From contig NC_034412.1 in assembly GCF_002078875.1 (NCBI RefSeq), positions 32,001,552-32,065,551 of the forward strand: DNA of 64,000 bases, written 5' to 3'. The notes below the pieces were generated by a model. It was given only the letters and a program-made list of their open reading frames with translations. It was not told where the DNA came from and did not search any database. Origin of the DNA: Numida meleagris. Its lineage: Eukaryota; Chordata; Aves; Galliformes; Numididae. Within the stretch, counting starts at the first letter, position 1; each line of letters opens with the position of its first letter. Shown in pieces: positions 1-9,430 of the stretch. Both the position numbers and the translations under genes were made by a program.

Positions 1-2007
1 ATAGAAGCCACAGAGCTTCTCAGCCATTTAAAGGAATAGAGAAGTATATTCTATAGTATTTTCTCTTCCTATATAATAATATGTACAAATCACACTACTA
101 GAACAACTTCCTTTATAGCTTGCAAAAATCTCTGTGGTGTTTGAGGATGCACATACAGAAAACTGAAGATCCTGAGGTTTGCATGAGCCCCATATAAGGG
201 TATGGGAGGGTTAAGTTTAATTTTCTTCCAGTGTACGAAGTTTCATCTTTTATGAGAGTTTCTTTTAAAGGCTATCTCCTCTTTTATAGTTTCAGAAACA
301 TAATTTAACTTAGAATCTAGAGATGAAGCTAGGTCCCTCCTTTGTGCAAGTTGTCTCCAAAAATACTGCTCTCAGTTTCATGGTTACTGCTTTTGCACAT
401 CTGCCCCCAATTTGCTATTTAGCAAAGAGACTAGAAAATAGGTAAGTGATGTCATTTTGTAATTTTGCCCCCAAATAAGTGTATAACATGCATTACAGGA
501 ATTTATTTGCTCTATGGCTAATTTCACAACTCTCATTATTACATGAACACTGGAGTTATTTATTATGTCGAATGATGACGAATTCGAGTTTGTTTTTTTT
601 ATTTTTTGAAGGTATCTATTGCATATGGCTGACCTTTTGACTTTATGACTTTACATGGAATGAAAATAACCCTTAGTAATTTGTATCTTAACTTAATTGA
701 GTTGTTTCCTTTCAAGACCCTTTCCTTCTGTATCTCTAATGGTGTTTGCCTTTAGGATCTTGTGATCTGAAAATGCAAATATCAGTCAGTTACCACTTCA
801 GTGTCATCTTTCAAAGCTTTAAAATTATTGTTGACTAATTCCCTGTTATTTGAGACAGTTCATGTCTTCTGTCATTGTGATATAAAGTAAGCATGATGGA
901 AGAAATTAAGCTTGAGAAAGCTAGGGTTGAAATACTTTGCTATTGTGTATTTCAGACTTCTTATTTGAATGAGTTACAATGTGCTGTGGTAGATGCCTCA
1001 AACACCAAATCAGTGCATGCCTGTCTTCATGTGCTCTGTATTGTCAAGGGCTTGGTCATGCCTGAGATATGTGTACTTATTTACACATGTATTAAATAAT
1101 GCCAGAAGAACTAAAACTAAGGCTGCACTGATTTGAGTATACATTTAAAGATTGTATACGCTGCACGGAATGTAAAATTTGGTACTGGAAATTAGGTGTT
1201 TCCTTTATTCTTGCTTGTTACTGGGGGGACTAGATAGACTTTTCAGTAAGGGTTTATATTAATTACACCCAACTGAACACAGGAAAAAAACTTACAGAGT
1301 ATGCCTTTCTATTTTGCTTCTCTTCTCTCTTTCTGTCTGATATTTTTCATTTGCTCTTGTTGGAAAAGAAGTAGCACAAAAAAAAGAATGAGAGTATTGT
1401 TAAGAGGGAATTATAAAGACTTGAAGCTGAGGAATTGCAACTGTGTGAGAGCCTAACTGTACCTTGATTTTCAAAACAAACTAATAACTGTTGCTAAACA
1501 TGTAGAGGTCTTGAGCTTCTACAAATTGAAAGTAACTTTAGCTGTCTAGCTGATTTCAGTTTAAGTCAGTAAATTGCTGAAGGAATTATGAATGCATGTA
1601 GTTATTTAGGCATCTTATTACAAATCTGTCTCCAAATAATGCAGAGCCTTCAGTTACCAATTACTTTCTCACTGAAAGTAGATATATGAACGAACAAGAT
1701 TACGTTGCCCTTTCAATCACAGTGACACAGAAAGAGGATTTTGTATTTGGGCATCCCTGTACCCAGATGGCCTCCATCAGCAAGTGCTTGTCCATAGTGA
1801 ATGATCAGGGCTATGCTGATCAGTTGCATCTTGAGAGAACCAGTCAGGAGTGCAGCTAGGTAAACGTGGGCCTGTTGGTGGTGGCGTGCCCTGCTCATTG
1901 CATGAAATAATAAAAGTGAGAAACCTTCGCCATGTGAGTGAAAGGCTTGGGAGTGTTTTTTTTTTTCTGGTTAGAGATATATTTATATATACTTAAGTAC
2001 AAATCAA
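1..2007. other. Unique AT-rich non-coding sequence
   Basis: No repeat family, RNA gene or exon is recognisable. The longest open frame here (893-1099, 68 codons) has no family motif, no splice context I can support and ordinary AT-rich composition, so I treat it as chance. Short T and A homopolymers are present (for example around 590-607 and 1378-1385). The stretch ends where the CR1 copy beginning at about 2008 takes over. Confidence 0.6.
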
Positions 2008-2758
2008 ATGCAAGGTCTTGTACCTGTCTTGAGGCAACATCCACTATTGATTCAGACTGGGGGATGGAAGAGTTGAGCACAGCCCTGCTGAAAGGGACTT
2101 GGGGTACTGGTGGATGTGAAGCTTAGACATGAGCCAGCAATGTGCACTCACAGCTCAGAAAGCAAACCTGGCTTGCATCAAAAGAAGCATGGCCAGCAGG
2201 GTGAGGGAGGTGATCCTGCCCCTCTGCTCTGTGCTAGTGAGGTCTCACGTGGAGTACTGCGTCCAGATGTGGAGTCCTCAGTACAGGAGAGACATAAACC
2301 TGTTGGAGTAGGTCCAGAGAAGGGCCACAAAGATGAACCAAGGGATGGAACACCTTTCCTATAAGGACAGGCTGAGAGATCGGGGCTGTTCAGCCTGGAG
2401 AAGAGAAGGCTCCAGGGAGACCTGATAGCAGCCTTTCAGTATCTAAAGGGGAGCTGCAGGAAAGAAAGGGACAGTCTCTTTAGCAGGGTCTGTTGTGAGG
2501 GGGAAGTGGCTTCAAGCTCAAAGAGGGTAGATATAGGTTAGGTATAAGAAAAAAGTATTTTAAAGTGAGGGTGGTGAGACACTGGAACAGTTTGACCAGA
2601 GATGTGGTGGATGCTCTGCCCCTGGAGACTTCCGAGGTGAAGCTGGATAGGGCCCTGGGCAGCCTGATGTAGCTGTAGGTGTCCCTCTTCATTGCAGGGA
2701 GTTGGACTGGGTGACCTTTAAAGGTCCCTTCCAACTCTAAGGATTCTATGTTCTATGA
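2008..2758 (+). mobile_element. CR1 LINE, 5'-truncated, 3' end intact
   Basis: Seen in sequence: 2008-2058 matches the CR1 segment beginning 'GCAAGGT..TGTACCTG'. It is followed by a decayed reading frame of the C-terminal reverse-transcriptase region. Positions 2129-2311 encode MSQQCAL...QKAN...CIKRS, ...REVILPL, and ...VEYCVQMWSPQYRRDI, a typical CR1 ORF2 C-terminus. Then come the 3' UTR landmarks 'GTTGGACTGGGTGACC' and 'GGTCCCTTCCAACTC', and a terminal ATTCTATG-type repeat ending near 2758. Stops and frameshifts interrupt the frame, for example the TAG after the '..INLLE' residues at 2309-2311. The copy therefore cannot encode an active enzyme. 5' truncation with an intact 3' end is normal for target-primed CR1 insertion. 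It shares diagnostic wording ('WSPQYRRDI') with the copy at 54868-55615, so the two are probably one subfamily. Confidence 0.95.
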
Positions 2759-2842
2759 TATTTAAGTCTTCAACTTAAAAGGAAAGGACTTTTATGGAAA
2801 GGTATAGAGTTCCAGGGGGAAACTCGTAGTGGTAATGATGTT

Positions 2843-2870
2843 ATGATAGTATGGTACTCGTTACTATCAT
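2843..2870. repeat. Small inverted repeat (9-bp arms, 10-nt loop)
   Basis: ATGATAGTA at 2843-2851 is matched by its exact reverse complement TACTATCAT at 2862-2870 across a 10-base spacer. An alternative outer pairing (AGTATG with CATACT) overlaps it. Arms this short are expected by chance in AT-rich DNA, so no function is claimed. Confidence 0.4.
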
Positions 2871-5649
2871 ACTAGTCTAAAATAGCTTTTCTAGAGAACT
2901 TTTTCCAGTCCTTTCTTCATAATCAAAATATTTTTGAGAGACAGAAAATAGAAGTTATTTTAACCACGACTTAGATCTGGGTATGCTTTGCTAGTTTGCA
3001 GAAGATTGTTTGGAACAGCTTTTGTGTGCTTGTTCATTATCATTTTGCTGTTTACTGGGTTGTCTGTTTTCATATGTTAAGTCTTTGTACGAAATAAGCG
3101 AGATAATTTTGAGAAAACATTTTAATTAGAGCCTTGTAGGCTATAAATATTTCAGTATTTAATAAAATAGTGCTGCAAGATGTAAATGACTAAATGAAAA
3201 ATATTCTAAATATTTTAAATTGCGTAACATGAAATTATGCATGTTTCGTTCTTGCAGATGGGACAAAATCTTGCTATATTGCAATCCTTTTTGTTTGTTT
3301 CTTAATGACTGAAACTTTTTGTTTCTTTACTGTGATGTTTTGTGAAATGGTCCTTTGAAAGCTTAGTAAAAGGATTAAGCTTTTGGGAAAGGAGGTAAGT
3401 AGCTTATTTTACATTTCTATCTTCAGCCTATGGTTTCATGATCTACGGAATGGTGCAATATGTTTTATTATCTTAAAAGATCATAAAGAAATTCATACAT
3501 AATAAAGAAGCTGATAGTGTGAAACATCAGAATCAAGTAATATGACTTGGTAATGTTTTGAATATGAGGGAAGTCTTACTGTACCTCACCTTACCAGAAA
3601 GGTGAAGAGCGATTTAAAAAATATTTCTTGTTTAGAATCCTGAATGCTTTCTATTTATGTATTTAATGAAAATGGGAAATGCAAAGAAAAAATACGGTTA
3701 ATGCAAAGCAGTTAAAATGTATGTTTTCCTTTAGTACTGTCAGAAGGTTTGTGTTTCAAGAACTATACTATTTTCACAGTTTATTTACATCTGCACTCAC
3801 TTTCTGGTGCTTTTCCTTCTGAACCACAAAGCTCAATGTGCATTACTGTGCTGTGAGAATTTCTTCAAAACAGGGTATTTGCATTTTGACAGTCCGGGAG
3901 GAGAGTCATACGTTTACAATAAGTACAAAGCTGTTCGGTATTCTTTTTCATCGCTGAAAACATGGCAGACTGCATAAATAGTTTTGATAGTTTTTTCAAA
4001 CAAGTCTTATGTAGAACCAAACTGCAGACCCTGCTTTGAAGCAAAGACGTTGATGAGAGAGCCCAGATTTCCAGTTAGAATCAGAAGGTGAAGTAAATGA
4101 CTACAGAAATAAAGGTTGAAGATAGAAATGTTGATTATGTAAAGCAAGAAAAAATTGTGACTAGGATTCTTATCATTACTCATACTCTTAATAATTTGGT
4201 TTTATTTATTTGCTGCTGAAACTGAGATCCATCAATAGCAATTAGTTTCTGTTTTGTTGTTGAGATTTTCTGCTTTTTTAAAAATATTTAATAAATTCAA
4301 TGGACTATTGGCTTGCAATAAAAACAAGCAAACAACAAAAACAAAAAAGCCTGAAATGAAAAACTCAAACCAAATTCTGTTATGTTCCCTGGTGGGCATT
4401 CTAAAATAATCTGAGACTATTTCCCCATGGAATAGAAATATATATGTTGCAGTTACATTTTGATAATACAGCTGCACAGCTGATGTTCAGATGTTATTTG
4501 CTGCTCTTGTTCTCATCTTGTATGCAAGACAACAAACAGAAGAACTAAACAATATAGATTTCTTTTGACACCACATGTGATTTCTCAAGTGCTATTATGA
4601 CATTAAATTCTATAAATATTAGTATTAGTTAATTTAGGAATGACTTTACTACCAGGAATTATGAAATAGATAAATTCATTCACTAGCTGAGAACTAGGGA
4701 AACGAAAAAAATGTGAAGTAATTTCTAGCTATATGAGCAAAACAAATTTTTGCTTAACTCACAGGTAATTGATATAGCTAATATCTATTATATGTTGTTG
4801 TGGTATTAAGTTGAAAGTTAGCGTGAGTATAGGAGTCTGTATTTCTTATTTGTTCCTTAATAGATATTAACAGCAGAATAGTTGAATACAAAATAATAGA
4901 CATCTCAGTCCTTCTCTACTGCATTTTAATCTGGGGGAGGAAGGGGAAGTATATTTCTTATTGCAAAGAACAGCTGCTAAATCCCAGCACTTCATCTCAG
5001 GGCAGCTCAGAGTTCTAAGAGGTAAACAGAATTACACAGAAATACAAGACAATCGTAGTGAGATGACATCACAAGACAGATGGCAGCACTTATCTGCACC
5101 TGACTTGGACACATGAGCAGTATTTCTTTTGAAATTGTGTTCCTTCAGATCAAGATGTTTGGAAGTTTGGTTATGAGTAACTTTGCTGTTATTGTGAAAC
5201 AGAAATTTTAGTACTAGCAGTGAGGTCATCAGAACTGTGTGCTTGCATCAGCTGAATACAATTTTTTTTTTTTAATCTTTAAGAACCTTGACTGATATCT
5301 CCTTTTTTTTTATAATTTTTAACTGCCCAACACATTATAGTACTCACACAAATTATTACAGTGCTGTTGTCCTATGCTGTTTGGATATTATACTGACATA
5401 AGTTTATACTGAATTATGAAGTATGAATTGATAGTTCTTTTAACATGAAAACAACACCATTAAGATGAATGGTGTCCAGCAGAAGGAGGAATGTAGAATG
5501 TATCAGAAAGACTTTGCCGTGATGGTAGGATAAATAAGCGAGCAAATAAGATATGAAGGGGAGTATAGAATTGAAGGTGTAGTGAGTCGTAAACTTCCAA
5601 GAGAACAGATGCCCTGCAATCAATATAAGAAGAGATGGGTATTTAATTT

Positions 5650-5667
5650 AAAAAAAAAAAAAAAAAA
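5650..5667 (+). repeat. Poly-A tract
   Basis: An uninterrupted run of about 18 A residues. I looked upstream for a processed pseudogene or SINE body that could own this tail and recognised none, so it is recorded only as a homopolymer tract. Confidence 0.85.
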
Positions 5668-6559
5668 GACTTCAGCTGAAAAAATAACATCTGTAAAATG
5701 TGTTTGGTGGTATCATAGCAGCAGCTGTTGCTACATAGTTTGTTTGACTGTTTTGGCAAAGTATTTCGTAAAAGCTAGGTTGTGACAACTGGTAAGTGCC
5801 TTGCTCCAAAAGTGGTCCTGTTAACTTCACTTGAATCCAAGGTATGTTTTCTCTGAGTTCAAAGGGAGTACTTGTTGCTGTATGAACATCGGAAACCAAG
5901 TTCAGTGTTAGAAGTCAGCTACAACTGGCAGGATTGAGATCCTGCAAGTCCGCAGGTCCTTCATGGTTATTGCTTTCCCATGGACCAAGTAGATTGAACG
6001 TGAACTGCAAATGAAACCCATCCAGCTTATCTTCAGTTTAGAAAAAAAAAAAAGCATAAAAAGCACTTAACTTTTCCTTTTTAACAATAGTTTCTGTCAC
6101 TTCATATTATTCTTATGAACATTTAGAAGCAGAGCCTTTTGTCCCTTTTTTAGAAACTTAAGATCTTTGCTTGTGGGAATAGAACATATCAAAATGCCAG
6201 CTAAGGGCTTGATCTGCCATGCTAGTGATGAACATACTTCTTTGAAGTCATTGTCCAGATCACTGGAAGCTGTAGAAAGTCAGTTATAGTCAACTGTACA
6301 AAGGTGGTTTACTTTCCTTGAGAAACCAGGTAATTAATAATTCTGCTCTTGATTTTGAAGACAGGATATGAGTTTCATTAAGCCACTTCCTTTCCCATTC
6401 AGGTGCATATGATTTCCTTTTAAGCTCTGTGACATCATTACGAGAGGTCCTGGTGGCTCTGGGTTTCCATCTATGTGAGGTAGATAATAAGCTTCTGTTA
6501 AATGATACGATAGTCAAGCATGGTGGTAAACTGGTAGTACTGGCTAACAGACTGAGGTG

Positions 6560-7236
6560 CAGAGAAGTGAGGTGGGTGAAGGATAACTTCCTGGTTTAGG
6601 TATTGAACTGACCAACCAGAAGTGAAGCGTAACTGGACCTCGTCCTCATCTGGTGATCTCATTGCACAGATCATTACAGAGATTAAGATTGGAGGCAGTC
6701 TGGACTGTAGTGACTATCCCCTGGTCGAGTTTGTGATCTTGAGGAACATGGGCCTAGGAAAGAGCAGTGTCAGGACCTTGAACTTCAGGAGAGCAAACTT
6801 GCAGATGTTTAAGGAATTACTGGATGAGATCCCTTGGGAAAGTCTCCTTAGGGACATAGAAACAAACAATCTAAAAAGCTGGCAGTTCTTTAAAGATACC
6901 GTTGTGAGTACACAAGAGCTCTCCTTCTGTCAGCAGAGGAGGCGGGAAACTGATGAATGACTGAGAAGTGACCTGCTGGTAAAACTGGGGGAAAAGGAGA
7001 AGTACAGGCCGTGGAAGGAGAGACACGTGGTCTGGGAGGGATACAGGGATGCCATCTGGACATGCAGAGGTGGGATCAGGAAAGCCAAGGCAGAGGTGAA
7101 ACTGAATTAAGTGAGGGATGTGAAAAAATAACAAGGGATTCCATAGGTACATTGGTCAGAAGATACAGACAAAGAAGAGTGTACCCCATCAGATAAATGA
7201 AAAGGGAGAGATGGCTTCAACAGATATGGAGGAAGC
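6560..7236 (+). mobile_element. CR1 LINE fragment, endonuclease-RT linker region (left part)
   Basis: The frame starting at 6622 reads through CR1 ORF2 linker landmarks: GGSLDCSDYPLVEF, TLNFRRANLQMFKELL, IPWES and FKDTVV. Past the stop at 6958-6960 the same frame continues with YRPWKE, VVWEGYRDAIWTCRGGIRKA and KAEVKLN. This is the segment between the apurinic-type endonuclease and the reverse transcriptase. Upstream, 6572-6621 still shows an 'NFLV..VL...PTR' remnant, so the 5' edge is fuzzy (about 6560). Several in-frame stops (6958, and around 7100-7140) show it is dead. At 7236 it is interrupted by an LTR insertion and resumes at 8035 in the same frame. Identification is from remembered family character, not a search. 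Confidence 0.88.
7232..7236 (+). repeat. Target-site duplication of LTR insertion (left copy)
   Basis: GAAGC immediately precedes the TG of the LTR at 7237 and recurs at 8030-8034 immediately after the LTR's terminal CA. A 5-bp duplication is in the range made by retroviral integrases. It lies inside the CR1 reading frame, so the duplication status can be judged from the frame as well. Confidence 0.85.
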
Positions 7237-7336
7237 TGTCTCGCTCCAATTTACAGGAGGGAGAAGGGGTTCTTTTAATATATGTATACCCGACAGCGAG
7301 ATTAAGACACAACGGGTCAAATGTTAGCCCAACCAG

Positions 7337-7342
7337 TTTATT
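7337..7342 (-). promoter_or_regulatory. LTR polyadenylation signal AATAAA
   Basis: TTTATT on the plus strand is AATAAA on the minus strand. It lies about 100 bp before the 3' end of the LTR and about 230 bp after its TATA-like box, the usual place for the R-region polyadenylation hexamer. Confidence 0.65.
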
Positions 7343-7569
7343 ACAAATCCTAGTAGCTTAGGGAGATGGTGAAGGGAAGGTGGGCAATAGAAAAGAGAGA
7401 GGAAAAAAAAAAAAAGAGTCTTTGTAGAAAGCAAGAGAGATAGTCACCACCAGGGGTCCAGCGTTGTTTGTAGCACAGATGTTGATCTTCTTGGGTGGTA
7501 GGTCATCAGGGCTTGCTGTTCGGTTACCAACCGCTTTGGTTGATGACCACCTCCAACAACAGTATGAAC

Positions 7570-7576
7570 TTATAAG
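7570..7576 (-). promoter_or_regulatory. LTR TATA-like box
   Basis: TTATAAG, which reads nearly the same on both strands, lies inside the LTR just downstream (in LTR orientation) of the duplicated U3 motif. It is the best TATA candidate upstream of the AATAAA. Activity is inference only. Confidence 0.45.
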
Positions 7577-7660
7577 TCCAAACTGGTCGAGTCAGCTCTC
7601 TTTGGAGTGACAGTTCAAATCCGAAGTGGTTGAGTCAGCTCTCTCTGGAGTGGCAGCTTC
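7577..7660 (-). repeat. Tandem U3 duplication, 43-bp period
   Basis: Two adjacent related copies (7577-7616 and 7620-7660) share a GAGTCAGCTCTCT core and TGGAGTG, with scattered substitutions. Direct duplications of this size upstream of the TATA box are common enhancer repeats in retroviral LTRs. The GAGTCAG core resembles an AP-1-type TGAGTCA site, which is exact in copy 2. Confidence 0.7.
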
Positions 7661-8029
7661 TGGCTCTGGGATCTCAGCAGAAAACTCCTTTGTTCCCATC
7701 TTCCGGGCCTTGCCAGCAGATAAGAGGGAGCAGGGAGGTGCCCACCTGCATCCTGTTTTCACAGGATACTATGGTATCATTCCCCAGTCTCCCATACCAA
7801 GCTGGCACTACTTGGTCACAAGCCAGATCTTCCCCCAGTAAACACTCCTGAGCACTCTCTTCCTGGGGCAAGCAGCTCTGAAGGAAATGCTTTCAAATGT
7901 TCACATGGTGATGTTGATTGCCACACGGCAATACCCACCATTTGCCTCCTTGGTAAGTCAGTTAGAGTCTTATCACAAAACATACCTCAGAAAGCAAGCT
8001 TTGAACCAAAAAAAAGAAGGGTTCAGACA

Positions 8030-8034
8030 GAAGC
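8030..8034 (+). repeat. Target-site duplication of LTR insertion (right copy)
   Basis: GAAGC follows the terminal CA of the LTR directly and matches 7232-7236 exactly. Deleting 7237-8034 joins ..GAG GAA GC to T GAG GTA CTC, keeping the CR1 frame. Confidence 0.85.
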
Positions 8035-8440
8035 TGAGGTACTCAAATAGTTCTTTGAGTTGTTCTTCACTAGCAGTCAGGCTTCCCGTGCCTCTTGGGT
8101 CCGTGAACTTCCAGGTGGGGGTTAGGGGAGCAAAATCCTTCTTGCTGTAGGAGCAGAGCAAGTATGCGGCCTCCTCATGAGGCTGAATGTGTACAAGTCT
8201 GTGGGGCTGGATGACATACATCCTAGGGTTCTGAAGGAACTGGCTGATGTAGCTGTCAAGCCACTCTCCATCACATCTGAAAACCGGTGGCTGTCAGAGG
8301 AAGTCCTCTATGAGTGGAAAAAGGGAAACATTGCTCCCATTTTTAAGAAAGGGAGAAAGGAAGACCTGGGGAATTACAGGCCAATAAGCCTCATGTCTGT
8401 GATTTTGTGGATCTCTGAGAGATCCTTCCCTGAGCAGGCT
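8035..8440 (+). mobile_element. CR1 LINE fragment, start of reverse transcriptase (right part)
   Basis: This continues the CR1 copy broken by the LTR. The joint frame reads AEVLK, then a stop, then FFELFFTSSQASRASW. A frameshift leads to the open frame at 8177, which encodes [37 protein letters not shown] and [10 protein letters not shown]. These are the RT N-terminal landmarks, with NYRPISL as the first RT box of CR1-type enzymes. Clear homology stops near 8405, before the palm catalytic box, and no CR1 3' UTR follows. The copy is therefore cut at its 3' side, unlike ordinary CR1 insertions. 8405-8440 is a fuzzy edge. Confidence 0.85.
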
Positions 8441-8844
8441 CCAACTGCAGTATTAGTAACAGGAGTTTTAGATTAAAATGAGGAAACGTGCTGTAACAAA
8501 CCTATGGTGAGCATAATATTACCGAAGAGTCCCTGGGAAATTAAGAAATGAAGTGACTGAGCAAACGGTAGTGTAGCATGACTTTCCACTAAGTGAGCTG
8601 TGGTTTCAAAGAAATAAATTGTGATAGCTGCAATACAGTGCTTTGTTATGATGTTCTGCAATAGGGTAAGGTTCCTATTGAAATCTTACAGAACACATGC
8701 TGGAAAACCATTGTATTTAATCTGGGAAAAAAGGGGTAAATAGTAACATGATGGTTAAGTACACAGCTGTTCAGTCAGCTTTATATTTGACTTTCTGAAG
8801 AATGCTCATAGGATGTGACTGAAAGGCATGCAGAACTACAGTAT
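8441..8844. other. Unclassified spacer between two CR1 fragments
   Basis: After the RT homology ends, I recognise neither CR1 palm-domain coding sequence nor another repeat until about 8845. It could be heavily decayed LINE sequence or host DNA. The short minus frame at 8473-8661 has no motif. Confidence 0.45.
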
Positions 8845-9430
8845 TCATAAATGCAAAGTAATGCACTTAAGGACAAGATAAAACAGCTGCATCAACATAT
8901 ATGCAATGTTGGGCTCTAATTTAGTTCTCAGCATTTAGGAAAGAGATGCTCAGCACTTAGGAAAGAAAGCGTGGAATTACATTTAAGACCCAGAATAGGC
9001 TCAAAGTTGGGAAGACTGGAGGTGTGGCAGAGAAGAGCCATAAAAGAACAATGAAACAAACTGACTTGACAAATTAGAAGAAAAATTACAAAAGAGTTGA
9101 AATGTGATGAAGGTTTATTAAAATCATGGGACTATAGTAGAGGTGAATAGGGAGTGATTGCTCTCTATTTCTGACAATCCAGTTCTAAGAGGTGCTCAAT
9201 GACATTATTCAGGCAGCAGCTCTAACATAGAAAATAATGCCCTTCTTTCCACTTTGAAGGAAGAAGTTAGGTATTTAAACTTTGTGTTTCCAGGGTAGAG
9301 GATCAAGAGAATGAGGAAAAAATTATGGATGGTCAGTGTCTATTGGTGACTAAAACAGTGGCTTTCAGATGCATTGCCTGGAAGGATCTCTCTCTTGATA
9401 TTACTTTGAATGCTGCTTCTTATGCTTTTT
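8845..9430 (+). mobile_element. Ancient CR1-type LINE remnant, 3' half
   Basis: The segment keeps a string of landmarks in the right order for the 3' half of old amniote CR1 elements. 'AAATGCAAAGTAATGCACTT' is at about 8850-8869 and 'GGGCTCTAATTTAG' is near 8911. 'GTGGCAGAGAAGAGCCA' is near 9024, followed by 'GGTTTATTAAAATCATGGG'. 'GGTGAATAGGGAGTGATTG' is near 9142, then 'TTTCTGACAATCCAG' and a tail resembling '..ATGGATGGTCAGTGTCTATTGGTGACTAAAACAG'. No continuous frame survives and internal deletions are evident. It looks far older than the other CR1 copies here. It could be the 3' part of the fragment ending near 8405, but its apparent divergence suggests a separate, older insertion. Confidence 0.6.
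8927..8970 (+). repeat. 22-bp tandem duplication
   Basis: CTCAGCATTTAGGAAAGAGATG at 8927-8948 is followed directly by a near-identical copy at 8949-8970. They share CTCAGCA and TTAGGAAAGA and differ at a few positions. It lies inside the ancient CR1 remnant and probably arose by replication slippage. Confidence 0.75.

Larger units (their letters stand above)
2759..6559. other. Unique AT-rich non-coding sequence with homopolymer tracts
   Basis: No gene or known repeat is recognised over this 3.8 kb. It contains a 9-bp-arm hairpin at 2843-2870, T tracts near 5262-5274 and an 18-A tract at 5650-5667. Open frames (for example 4232-4477 on minus) are short, rich in AT-type codons and motif-free. 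The region ends at the fuzzy 5' edge of the next CR1 fragment. Confidence 0.55.
7237..8029 (-). mobile_element. Solo LTR of an endogenous retrovirus, nested in CR1
   Basis: A 793-bp block splits a CR1 frame and is bounded by GAAGC duplications. On the minus strand it begins TGTCTGAACC and ends GCGAGACA, giving imperfect TGTCTS terminal inverted repeats with canonical TG...CA ends. In that orientation it has, in order, a U3-like region with a 43-bp-period tandem duplication (7577-7660), a TATA-like TTATAAG (7570-7576), an AATAAA (7337-7342) and a U5-like tail of about 100 bp. This is the expected LTR order. No gag, pol or env is present, so it is a solo LTR, left by recombination between the two LTRs of a provirus. 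The family is not identified. The 5-bp duplication argues against the 6-bp classes typical of alpharetro/betaretro-type elements. Small open frames inside (for example 7626-7841) are incidental. Confidence 0.87.

Noticed and set aside
5650..5667. Poly-A tract as a retrocopy tail
   Set aside because: No gene-like or SINE-like body precedes it and no target duplication was seen.
7611..7622. tRNA B-box-like AGTTCAAATCC
   Set aside because: No A box at the right distance and no cloverleaf. It lies in the LTR.
7626..7871. Three overlapping frames of 65-73 codons
   Set aside because: They lie wholly inside the solo LTR on both strands, with no retroviral motif.
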